Shown in pieces: positions 12,417-28,080 of a DNA stretch of 64,000 nucleotides; positions within the stretch are counted from its first letter, which is position 1, and each line of letters begins with the position of its first letter. Source of the stretch: Sequoia sempervirens (Eukaryota > Streptophyta > Pinopsida > Cupressales > Cupressaceae); assembly GCA_007258455.2 (NCBI GenBank), contig VDFB02195933.1, positions 1 through 64,000 of the forward strand. Reading direction: 5' to 3'. Both the position numbers and the translations under genes were made by a program. The notes beneath the pieces were generated by a model that was given only the letters and a program-made list of their open reading frames with translations, had not been told where the DNA came from and searched no databases.

Positions 12417-12755
12417 GTGGATCATCCAAAAGCAACAATGGAGGATGAATTGATGTATTCCTTATCAGTTCTTAGAGTTCATTCCATGAACAAGGAGTTT
12501 CAAATAAAGGCCACTTTTCTAATTTCAACTTTTAGAAACTCAACAATAATCAATTGTCTATTTGAGGCTTACAATTATGATTGTTCAAGGTTCCCAATTA
12601 GGATAAGTTCATCATTTGGTGATCTCTTACAAGTTTTAAGGATTTGTAATATTTTTAAGCAAGTGCTCATCAACGAAAACACAAACGACTACTACTTGCT
12701 ATCAAGCCTTGGGGTTTTGGAGCATTCAAAGTTGAATAATTTCAATGACGTCTAG
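12417..12755 (+). pseudogene. Possible O-methyltransferase N-terminal fragment
   Basis: A 112-codon open frame. Its second half (ISSSFGDLLQVLRICNIFKQ, then ending DYYLLSSLGVL) resembles the winged-helix dimerisation region of plant class II O-methyltransferases, where a 'LLQVLR..GIF' helix leads to a Tyr-rich strand and SLG. The methyltransferase domain with its SAM-binding glycine loop does not follow, and no exon structure is evident, so this would be a gene fragment at most. The match is by eye to the general family pattern and is weak. It may be chance. Confidence 0.25.
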
Positions 12756-13900
12756 TATGGAATTAACATATAAGAGTTTTCAAATTCAAGGTGTCAAAAT
12801 GTTATTTCAAAGCCTCTTCAACAGGTGCATCATGATTAGAAAGTAGAAAAGCTTCTTCAAAATCATCTCTTGAGCCACCTCTCAAGATTTATTATTCTTA
12901 ACCACATTATATATAGTCTACTACTTTTGAGGAGATAGCATATTCTAAAAAGTCTAATGGTTCACTACTTATAGACCACCTATTCTAAGACAATCTTCTA
13001 GAAGAGCTATTATGAATTTGTAGTTATCGTTATCAAAAGTTTAATTAAAAATTGGTTGTTATGTTTTAACATTTATGGATAGAATTATGTAATAAACTTG
13101 ATTTGTATGCAAATAATTTATTCAGTGTAGAGTTGTAGTGAGGTTTTTTTTAATAAAAATACGCATACAATAATTTTTTTAACATATAAGTGCTTTATGC
13201 ATTTAGTTTATTTATTTAGTATTATTCATTCAATAGTAATTAGTTTGCTCATCTTGTTTTTAGATTGTTGTTGAGATGTTCAATGCTATCTTGCTTCTAC
13301 ATTTATTGAAAGCTTTGTATTGTAGTGTGTTCAATTATTTATTATAGTTTTGAATACAATTATTGTGTTTAATTTATAATGTTCTATGTATGAGATAGAT
13401 TAAATTGCTTTAAATAAATTTGCAAGCTTTGTATTGCAAGTTTATTTGAAGTTGGAAAATGTGGCTTTATATTTAAATTTTTAACTTAGTGAATTTTATG
13501 TGTTCGTTTAAACCCATTCAATCTTTGTGTTTTACTCACATTTTTTCAATCTTTGATTTTAATTAGAAAGAGTGAGTGTTAAATAGTTGTGTAGGGTTTA
13601 TTTTCAATCAAAAGAAGATAAATTCTATTGCTTTCAACGAGAATGTCTATCAACCTTCTATCCTAATTGAGAACCAAAAATATAGTTTCTTAATTTTTTT
13701 TGCTATGCATGAACCATCCCATAAAACACATATACACATTGTAAATAGCAAGTATTTTTGTTTATATTAAGGTTTTTAGGTTAGTTTTTTGTTGACAATG
13801 AGCTTCCCCTTCTAATTCAACGAAAATATTTACTATAAAATGTTTTATTTTGTGTCACATTAAAAGGTGTGAATTAAAACAATAACACTTCTCAGCTTTC
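12756..13900. other. AT-rich intergenic stretch
   Basis: No coding, RNA or repeat structure I can support. Short open frames here are isolated and have no recognisable motif. Confidence 0.6.
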
Positions 13901-13919
13901 ATTTTTGTGCCTTGCATTG

Positions 13920-15535
13920 TTTAGCAGTTTCCCAAACCAGTAGTCTCTTAAAGACTGCTCTTTCTAAGAAAAATACATCTTCCTAAGAAGCTTGGGGAAT
14001 TTTACAAAGAGTCTTCCTACTATTAATCTCAAATTTGGGATGAATTTCCATAGGTTCCCTCATTCTTTACATGTCTCTAGTGAAAATCAATGTAAAATCC
14101 TACTGAAAGATTCTTGGACTACTCTCAACTTAGCACTGCAAGTCACCATGAAGCCTTTATGGTTACACCACACAATATTTACTGGGCTTCCCCTTTTCTG
14201 CAATCCATTATTGAAGAAGATTTGGGCTAGTGCCATCTAAGAGTAGCATTTAGATTTCATGTGTCTGATCTTATTTCAATGTAAACATCTTAGAGGCAAG
14301 CCCTCAACATCAACAAATAGTAACCATGAGCCCAATGAGGATTGAATTTGAATTGATCGGGGAAATATAACTAGATAAATCAATAAACACAAACTCTAAC
14401 AAAGCTTACCTCAAGTTCACCTACAACAAGGTTGATTATGATGCATTCACCAATCTCCTCTACCAACATATGAATAATTTTTTCTGATCTACAAACCCAA
14501 AAAGGTAGTTTTGATAGGAGCACCTTTTCAGGGTTAAAAAGGCTTGCTAGGAGCATAAAGATAGACAAAAATGTCTTTAAAACCATTGTCCTCGGGCCCA
14601 AACATAGTTCCTCTCTTCTAGGAAATCGAACCCTTGCACAAAGAACTTGTTTGGGATAAGAGAGAAGGATTTTCTATCTCACGCCACGAATCCTTTCTCC
14701 ACATGACAAACACTTCCACACTAAATGTTTTACTAGTAAATTTACCAATTTAAAGATTTGTCTTTGAAAATGGGGGAGGCCTCTTCAACGACCTCCATTG
14801 GAAGATCCAAGGGAGAAGGAGATGATGCCAGTTGAATAGAGATATCCTTGAATGACATCAAGGCCATATCATTAATACCCAAGACTAAATTTGATCTATT
14901 TTTACCTTGACCCAACCTCTCCGTTGAGCTTTAGTTGCACCTTCATTTTCAGGTAATATCCTCTTGAGAATGTAAGCAAGAGTTTCGTTATTCCCATGAG
15001 CACTATGCTCCAATTCTTTAGAGCCTCCATCCTTCATCATTGCCAAGGCCTTACCAACAAAGTGCCAATCTTATGACATGCTCAAAGATTCAGAAGCCTT
15101 GGTGGTTTTCAACTAAAATATGTCATTTCTCCCTTCAAAATTCTTTTCAAAACAGGGGTTCCATCTCCTTCATCACACATAACCAAAGAATTACAAAAAT
15201 CATTGCAGCAATAAGGGGTTGAGTAAGATTTTACAGATTTTGTATACCCAGTAATCTAGTTGTGTGGTTGTGGTAAAACCGTAAAAGTGATCTCAACACA
15301 AATGATGAGAAGAACTCGCTTGAATCCTTACCAAAAGGCCATACATTGTTAGCCCCCCAAAACTCCCACTCCCTTAAACCCACTGAGAAATCCACCATAC
15401 CCGTTGTTCCCCATCCTCCTGTGATGGTGGTTCCTCGCTATCCTCAGATCCACCAACATAGAGGCTGCTACAACCCAAATGTCTACTTAGCTGCCTGTGA
15501 ATCTTTCCAATCCTAATCTTCTTTCCAAATGCCAT
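13920..15535 (-). pseudogene. Second LINE ORF1 relic (DUF4283-like)
   Basis: The minus strand from Met 15535 reads as a degraded LINE ORF1. The clearest part is 14601-14380: FNPEKVLLSKLPFWVC, then VEEIGECI and ending in SFVRVCVYI. This is the pattern of the conserved DUF4283 segment (P-VWV-L, EEIG, ARVCVEI). An Arg-Val-Arg-Phe-Pro block lies just upstream. Multiple stops, no intact frame and no ORF2 next to it. It ends close to the probable LTR starting at 15576. Confidence 0.6.
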
Positions 15536-15789
15536 TTTGAAGAAGTATTTTAGATGCTAACTTTATATATGAACCTGTTGTCCCTAATTTTTGACTTGTT
15601 AAAAATTGGGATAACCTATCAAAATTTTGATAAAATTTGAAGATTTTCTCTTCTAAGACACGTATTACGAGGTGCAAAGATTAGCAAATCTCAAATTTAG
15701 GTCTATAATCCATTAGGTTAGCACTTTTGTTCACTCGTCCATTTTCGTAAAATTCTGAATCATTTTTAGTGTGTTTTTGGTCAATTTCG

Positions 15790-16240
15790 GGTTTCTGGGG
15801 CATCATTGCAAGTAGGGGTTTTAATTTCTTCTTACAAGTAAGTGATAGGAACTTTTTGTCTTTATTTTAAGTCTTTTTAGGAACTTTTTAAGTCACTTAC
15901 AAGTATAGGAACTTTTTGAGTTCATTGCAAGTTACTTTTACTTTTTAAGTTGCTTGTAATTGCTTTTAAAAGGTCCGACTTACTTTTTAAGTCACTTGCA
16001 ATTGCTCTAAAAAGCTCCGATTTCATTTTGAGTTACTTGCAATGTCTTCTGAGAAACCCGATTTCACTTAAGTCATTTGCAATGCCTTTTAAAAGTCCGA
16101 CTTAAGTTTTTTTTTTTTTTTGGGAAATAAACTTGAAAAGTGTTGAGAGAAACCCGATTTTTATTAAATCACTTGTTTTTGTTCCTTAAAAGTCTGATTA
16201 CATGAAGTGTGAACTTGCAATGGTCTTCAAAAACTTCGAT
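15790..16240. repeat. Degenerate tandem repeat in U3 of the probable LTR
   Basis: Diverged units of roughly 50-60 bp carrying 'aagtcacttgcaattgc' and a 'gtccgactta' or 'acccgatttc' element repeat about eight times. Related units recur at about 16930-17050. Confidence 0.65.
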
Positions 16241-17733
16241 TCAAGTTGAGATCATTTGAATTCTGCTTGTGGAGGAAGTTGTTTGAGTCTGAGTTTGATT
16301 TGGTCTTCCTCTTTTCATGGCGCCTTAGCAATGAAATCGGATCTTCAGCCATAATAAATGGATCGAGCTTCTTTTACTACGTTTTTCTAAGGCGTTTAGG
16401 GTTTCCTCTTCTTTTTAGTTTGCAATTTACGGTCTCAGGTATGTTCTTTATTCATTGTGATTTCCTTTTATTTTAATTTTTTTTGTTTCATAAAATCTCT
16501 TGTTTTGATGGTGCCTTTGTTTTGGGTTTGAAATTTATCTATTATTAAAACGTCTTTCCCCTTGCAAAAAAACGCGTCTCTCTTTCCAGATTTCATACGC
16601 CTTTCAACATACTTTGTTCATCTTTCCACATCTCATACGCCATCCATTCTCCTGCAAATGACAGATAATAACAATGCCATTCATTGAAACGTGTTTCCCT
16701 TCATTCGTTTCTCCATAAATGCCTCTGCTGGAAAACGCATTTACCATTCATTTTTTCCATTCGTCCTATCCATTCACCTTTCATTTCATTCGTCTTTCAT
16801 CCACACTCATTCATCTCATTTACATTTCAAACATTTCTTCATCATCCTCATTGCCATTTTCTGCATAATAAAAAATGATGCCCTTGGCTGCAAATCGAGA
16901 TTTTTCAAACCAATTGCAAGTAGGAAGTTTTGATCAAGAAAGCAAGTGAAAAGTTTTTACCTTGCACTTTTACTTGCAATGGCTTCCAAAAATTCCTATT
17001 TCACTCTTTACTTGCTGTCAGCCTTCCAAAACCCGAAATTCACTTGTGAGCCCATTTTTGCATCAATTTATTCCTTCCCTTGTCAATCTTGTTTACACAC
17101 ATGATCTATCAAACCAACAAATCAAGGCATGGGCATTGTTTTATAAACAATTTCATCTTGAATAAGGTGTTATGGGTTCTTCATCAGTGAACAAAAGAAG
17201 AAGAGATACAACAATAATTCATGGGGCATCCCGAAGGTCAATAATCCTCATGAAACCGTCTAGGGACAAAGTAAATCAAGCATGGAAAAAGAACACAACG
17301 AAGAGAAGAACTTCCTTCCTAAATAAATGGTACTACTCCAAACCTATGATAAGGTTGAAGTTTGCCGACACAAAGATCATTAAGAATGCAAATTCTCGTT
17401 CCAACTTTGAGATGTCTTCACCAATCCTGAAGCAACATGAAGATCATCGCAGATGAAGGATGATGTAGTAAGAGTCGTGTATTGGACACTTAGAATAATT
17501 TCAATTATGCATTTGTAATTTTGTTATGACAAATTACATGTAAAGTCAAAAATTGTAATGGCAAATGGCCATACTACTCGCATTATTGAAGATTGTAATT
17601 ACATGTAATCAAATTACAAGTCAAGATAAATTAGGATTGTAATTTGGAATAAGTCAATTGCAAGTAGTTGGTGGTTGAGAGAATTTCTCAAGTTAGTTGG
17701 GATCCTCCCACCTTTTTTTCATGACCTCTCTCC

Positions 17734-17741
17734 TATAAATA
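17734..17741 (+). promoter_or_regulatory. TATA box of the probable LTR
   Basis: TATAAATA preceded by a pyrimidine-rich run (CTCTCTCC) and followed within about 40 bp by the likely start of R. Confidence 0.5.
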
Positions 17742-18459
17742 CTTCAAAAGGTCCTTTGTAATTTTTATCTTTTTGGCAAGCAAGAAAATTCTGCAGAATT
17801 TTGTACTCATAAAGACTTTGAGCCTTATAGTTATAAGTTGTTATTTTTCAAGTAATATCAAAGAGTTGGAAATTTCAGACTTTGTGTTGAAGTCCTACTT
17901 TGCATCCATTGTGTTCTTATGTCATTTTGGAGCATTGCTTTGTGATTATTTGGAGATTGTGGAAAATTGCTAAAGAGAGCTTCAATTGAAATATTTGCAG
18001 ATTTTGTGATGTAAATGTTGAAGGTTAAATTCATAATTTGAATTTAGAAATCAAGAAGAATTGCAAGTCTTTGTACTCGTAATAATTCTCATTTGTAGTA
18101 GTTAATAGATACATCATACTTGCAGACTTTGTGCTGTCTTGTGCTATATATTATCATTAGATTATCTTTCAAAAGGGTAGATAGGATCTCAGATTTTCAA
18201 GACTTTGTGCTTGAAATTGTTTTCCCGTTCCGAAGGAAGTGACGGAAGTCTTCGAGTTTTCAGGAAACTTCATTTCCTTTCTCTTGATTTTATTGCAAGC
18301 TCCTGTAAAAGTTTATTTAAAAGTTAATGTTACTTTTTTGAAAAGAGAAAAGAATTTAATCTTTCCTGAAACAAGAGGAAAGATTATTGTTCCACCCATA
18401 TTTGTTTTAGTTAGTAGGAAAGGGGGAGCCTTCCCTTAATTAGGAGAGTTTTAACTCAC

Positions 18460-20276
18460 ACACTGTGGCCAAAACCACCATTTTGCTAAACCTCACAAGT
18501 TTGCAAAATATTCAACCAACAGACCTGATATTGGCATTTTCACCATGTTGCTTCTGCATAAACGTTGTTTATAGCAAATATCATTGTTAATAATAATTAT
18601 TTTCATTAGTTCCGGAGGCTTAAACTTGACTTGAGGAGCGTCATGCCATGAATTATAGGGCATCTCACACACATAACATTGTAAAGGACTGACCATTCCA
18701 AAACACTGAATATAAGGGGTCACTGTCAGCTAAATTAAAAGAATATAGCACTGATTGAACAATTATAATACATCAACTTGAACAGATGTCTGTAACTTCA
18801 AAAGAATGAAATACATACATCATTTGCACAGACTGCAAGTTAAGTTCTTTGCTCTGTGAGATTACCTTCTAGAAAGGTAAAGACTTGTCAAATAACACTG
18901 TACAGCTTCTCAACAAGAAGGAGAATTCATGAATAAATGAGAAGTAAAGAATATATTAATACATTTTCCCAGATGCATATGCAACATTTCCCAGAACTTG
19001 AAAGGATGCAGGAAACCAGACACTCGCATCCTGGATTTAATGAACACGTTGAATACACTTACGTTCATGTGGTGGTTAGAATAATTCTGATAAAGTCACT
19101 GTCATCACTCATGAATCTGGCAATTCCATTATCTCTATTTTCAAGAAATGGGACAAAATATATTTGCTGATCCACAAGTTCATGTGAAACTCTCCCTTAG
19201 GTATCAGTGAAGTTTCCAGTTCAAAATCATGTAGCATTGAGGTGCAATAACAGATTAGAACTTTTCAAGACATGGTGCTGTAGACCCCATATACATTCCA
19301 CATCTGCAAACACTGTGCTAAAATCACATGAAATGAAAAAACAAGGCAATATATAATGTGTCCCATGGCTTCAACATATAGGGAAAAAATAAACTGATAT
19401 GATACCCGAGAATAAACTTACCATCCTCAGAAAAAGACAATTTTGTTCTGCAAGCAAAGAACAGTGCCAGTTTATTGACTCTCCATCGAGTTTCATTGTT
19501 CCACCAATCAAATTGCAGAAAAATATGTAACATACAAAAGCCAATAGAATGGTGTGTGATGGAGAGAGTTATTTTAGGTAAAATTTGGTCCCCTTTTGTG
19601 TTTTGGTATACCTTCAGTATGTATGCTATCACACAAAGGACTCTGCATACAAACGAAATAACAGTCAAGACAAGATATATCAGTTGTGTCTCACCACCCA
19701 TGCAAATTTAGAGGCAACTAGATCATAAGAAGCTATTTGTCAAGTTTTAAAATGTAGCAAACAGACAAAATTCCCTAAGTTACATGAAACTCATAGAAAT
19801 CCAAATTTCCTTTCCTAACTAAGGGCTCATCCATATAAGAGACGCACTCAATTATTCCATGTAACTAGATAAAATACTCAAATAACCAATTGACACCTTA
19901 GTCTTGAACTAAATACAAATCTTGCTATAGTTTCCTACATCTACCACATTCTGGTCTATTGTATCCTTATCAGAATCCACTCTTGAAATTGTTTAGGGGA
20001 AGATAATGAATGATTTGACTGACAAACATTTTCCTGCTGAAAGGAAAACCATAATAATTAAATAAAACAGGCTATCTCATATAATCTGATCTGCCATTAG
20101 AATAAAGATTAAAATAAATTCCCTATCCATGCCATAATAGCTCAGAAAGAATATTGAATCAAGAACACTAATAAGGAAAAAAGTACCTGAAGGAGCTGTA
20201 AGCAATTGCCAATTGAAAAATGTGTGCTAGGTGCCAGATCCATTTTCTGATGCCAAAAATCAACTCATCAACTCAT
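18460..20276 (-). other. 3' region of the BEACH gene, possible spliced 3' UTR
   Basis: No coding domain recognised. Splice-like signals in the gene's orientation line up as a chain: donor CAG|GTACT with exon ending at 20187; acceptor TTGCTTGCAG| with a 26-nt exon at 19422-19447; donor GATG|GTAAGTTT; acceptor TTTAATTTAG| with an exon starting at 18729. All lie after the stop codon, so they would be 3'-UTR introns. Inference from motifs only. The exon starting at 18729 has a 70-codon open frame without known motifs. Confidence 0.3.
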
Positions 20277-24764
<4,488 letters not shown>

Positions 24765-25955
24765 CCAAAGAGTTTCTGGGACAGGGATGGCAGGGGACGG
24801 TGGGACACGTTTCAAGGATGGCAGGGGATAGGACGCCTTTTTTTAGGGGACAACAAGGGACAGCAATTAAAAAAGTGGGGAAATTTTTTAAAATATAGGA
24901 AATTTCAATTATTCATATATAAGGCATTCATGAAATACATTATAAAATAATATTACAAAACATTAGAGCTGAATCGAGGATTAATATGAGTGTGTATACA
25001 CACACACACACACACAGAAATAGAGAGACCAAATTTCATTGCTTTCATCATCAGTATGTATATATATTATGTATAAAAATTACTAGAGAAAAAAAATGCA
25101 CAAAGCGGGAAACTCCTCAAATTGATCAACATGAGAATAACCTTAATAAAGATTACAGTCTTATCTTTAGCGAACAATAGAAGTCTACATTCCATCTAGT
25201 TTAGGAGAACTGAAATGTTCAGAATGCCTGCAATTGGGAATTGTTGAATGTTCGGAACTGTTTATACTAACGATGGATTAATAATTCTAATTTTTGAACA
25301 TGAAAAATACATTATATTATATTACTGAGAAAGAGAATTACATATTGGCAGCATCCTTGACAATCTAATTTCCTTCCAGATTTCACACAAAGACAAGATT
25401 AGAATCATTGAAAAATCCTAGTTGTCAAAATAGAATGCCTATCCCCATAATCAATAACACATAAAACAAAGTTTCTCTCTATGAACATCTTTAATGAAAT
25501 AAGAAAAAGCAGACACCTGTTAAATAACAGTTTACAGTAACAGCAATAACCATATCAATTAAATTTCAGTAAACCCATCAGCAAGTTTACAGTAACAGCA
25601 GGAACCAAATCGATTAAATTTCAATGAGGCCATCCAGCAAGTTTAAAACTGAACAGAATCACTGAAAATTTTCTTCTCTAGCGATGCTTCTTCTTTTCTT
25701 CTTATTATTTTTTTCTTAGTTTTATGTTTTTTAGAGTGCAGCTGCCCCTGGGACAGTCGGGAGACACTGAACATCCCCTGGCCATCTCAGGGATGGCCAA
25801 CTGTCCCCTGCCATCCCCTTCTCCTTTTTAGCCATCCCAGATATGTTTCTCTATTTTTGCAAGATAGGAAACAGCCCTATGGACATTTCCTGGCAATCCC
25901 CACATCTCCAAAACATCCCAGGGACAGGAATGCCAGGATTTCCCAGGGAATGTGT
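24765..25955. mobile_element. hAT-like non-autonomous element
   Basis: An AT-rich core is bounded by GC-rich segments with opposed repeats: 'ggacagggatggcaggggac' near 24780-24860, and 'catcccctggccatctcaggg' with 'cccagggacaggaatgccagg' near 25770-25955. Subterminal inverted GGGACA/TGTCCC repeats of this kind are typical of hAT derivatives, and the hAT end at 38315 has a similar style. No transposase is present. A short (CA)n run lies at 24998-25017. Ends and TSD are not settled. Confidence 0.5.
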
Positions 25956-27269
25956 TCCTGTATGACATAGGTTCATACATAATAAGGGGAAAAATTATGA
26001 ATGCTTGGACACAAAAAGTTTGAATTATTCATGTTGCAATGCAATAAAAAAGTAGAACATGAATTCATTTGAACAGAATTTCAATCCATTTGGAACAGCT
26101 ATAAATTTGCTAAAAGGGGCAGGGCCATGCAACATGGACGAGTTAGAGAGATATATGCTCTCAACAACATATTTGCAAAGGGACAAGAAGGGAAATTGTC
26201 AGACAATATCTTGTCATCAGCACCAGAAATGGAAAACTTCAGAGGCTCAAGATCTTCCTATCCACCTAATTCCTTGTCCCAAAAAGAAAATGTATCTGGT
26301 TGTCAAAAACTAGATGATTATACAATAAACTTACTATTCAATGCATGTGGCGCACCTTATAACAATGTTGCACCGGGTTTCAAGGAGAGGGCAACACCAT
26401 GATGAAGGGATGAGTTCCAGGGACCATCAAAGATATCCCCAATGCTCAGAGGGCACTGTAGACTTGGGGATTACATATATTTGAAACAATATATAAAATA
26501 CTTCTAGAATATATTTTTTTGAAAGCAGACTTTATATTACACAATCCAACATGAAATTCATAACTGAACTCTAAGTAACACATATCATCACCTTACACTA
26601 AATAATGGCTATTGATCCATGATAAAATACAGAGATACTTTTCAATTCAAAGTTCAAAGATCATCACCAATTGTCCAAAGTCAACATAGAACAAATATAA
26701 ATTACAAAGATTAAAACTCCAAATGCATGTGCTTTTATCGTCACAAAGAGATGGGACAGAGAAATTCAAGATGAGATCGAACCAAGTAAAATGATAGCTT
26801 TATCTTTGGATAGAAATAGAGAGAGGAAGAACATGTACATACTTTCTATCATACAATGAATATCTAGCACACCATATATATGACAACTCATTCTGTTATT
26901 CTTATTGGCAACAGTCAATGCCTATTTAACAAATTATTTTAATAATTAAGAATATGACTTTATAATCTATTGCCCCATTACACTTTATAGCTTATAGATT
27001 CTTACAATACTTGATAAAATAATCACAAATAAACATTACAACATGTTCAATTTAACACCCCTGTTTATGTTTATTGTGTAAACATTGATTCCTGATCGGC
27101 TTCTAAAACTTCTCAAAATTATTCACACCGAGCACATGGTGAAAATGCCTTAAACTTGATCAATAATCTGCATTGATCCCTGAAGCAGTGATGATGGTCC
27201 TACACAGATTTTGTTCAAGAAAAAAAAAAAAGTGTTATTTTTTTGTCTTGGTAGTTGTCTGATTATCAC
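25956..27269. other. Unassigned; may include a copia LTR remnant
   Basis: Two overlapping open frames near 26059-26402 have no motif and no codon pattern that convinces me. The part from about 26870 to 27060 lies where the 3' LTR of the following minus-strand copia relic should be, but I cannot set its ends. Confidence 0.4.
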
Positions 27270-27720
27270 AACGGGAAAGTCTTGGATGCTTTTGCTAAAA
27301 GATTAAACATACAACAAACTCCTTCACAAGTTGCCTCAACTGCCACTTTGTACTCTGCCTCTTTTATAAACATGCAACAAAAGTTTGCCTCTTACTTGAT
27401 CAAGAAATTACTGTGCACCTAAAACAAAAACATAACTTGATGTTGATATTCCGTCATCAACAGCACCTACCTAATCTGAATATCTGAATCTAATCAACCA
27501 GAAATTTTAGTTTGGTCAAACAAAATGCCAAAGTGCAAGGACCCTTTTATAGACCTGAACGCTCTTCTTGTTATAATCCAACAAGACATCCTAAGGCAAT
27601 TGAGAAATCTAGAAAATATACCAATGGCAAAATTAATCAGGCCTAACTGTTACAAGATATATCAAGCTACCAACAAGCTGCCAATACATTGTTTCATCCA
27701 CCTACTCAGATGCAACATCT
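27270..27720 (-). pseudogene. Copia pol relic: end of RT and RNase H
   Basis: The minus strand reads VDETMYWQLVGSLIYL then VRPD just before a stop, which is the copia RT C-terminal motif (normally YRQLVGSLIYLT..RPDI). Further on come LHFGILF-like and DDGISTSSYVFVLGA, the start of copia RNase H. Several stops and frameshifts interrupt it. Confidence 0.7.
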
Positions 27721-28017
27721 TTTGACAATGTGAGTGTTTTGTTGTCACTAAGAGTCCTTGTTGAGAGCAGGTAACATGGAGATACCATTTTCCAGCTCGA
27801 TCAATGATGCTGTCAAGAATGATTTATGAATTTGGAAGTTACTCAATGGGATTTACAGGCACCACAAACATTATCAAGGAAAATAAAAACCAACAAGTGG
27901 TGTAGTTGCAAGTGTATTCTTGGCAATATAATTATTTCCCATATGCTGAAAAGTGTAGCCTCCACATTCCAATATAGAAAAAATTAGTTATGAAATAAAA
28001 TACTATTCAAAGACTAA

Positions 28018-28080
28018 CCTCACAATATCCAACAATCTCAAATATATGCCAATAGATGATATATTATTTTGGTAGTAGTG
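28018..28080. repeat. Tandem-repeat unit, left part, split by solo LTR A
   Basis: This block plus 32444-32562 form one unit of about 182 bp. A second, near-identical unit follows at 32563-32740. Shared text includes 'atatgccaatag', 'ggtagtagtgcaagctc' and 'ggtgttgagggacacttg'. Confidence 0.85.

Larger units (their letters stand above)
15576..18450 (+). repeat. Probable LTR (solo or fragment), Ty3/gypsy-like
   Basis: Starts TGTTGTCCCT, has a long low-complexity U3, a clear TATA box at 17734-17741 (TATAAATA) after a CT-rich stretch, and a U5-like T-rich tail with repeated 'gactttgtgctt'. These are LTR hallmarks. I could not find a partner LTR, a PBS or a clean TSD, so the right end is approximate and 'solo LTR' is inference. 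Small open frames inside (16246, 17172) show no known domain. Confidence 0.5.

Noticed and set aside
17172..17456. 94-codon basic open frame inside the probable LTR at 15.6-18.4 kb
   Set aside because: Lys/Arg/Ser-rich without a recognisable fold or nucleic-acid motif. With one copy only there is no evidence of constraint.
15571..18480. TSD for the probable LTR starting at 15576 (left flank GAACC)
   Set aside because: No GAACC follows any plausible CA terminus between 18240 and 18520; AAACC near 18474 is only a partial match.
26059..26402. Two overlapping plus-strand open frames
   Set aside because: No motif, no start context, no splice signals that would join them to anything, and the amino-acid composition looks random.
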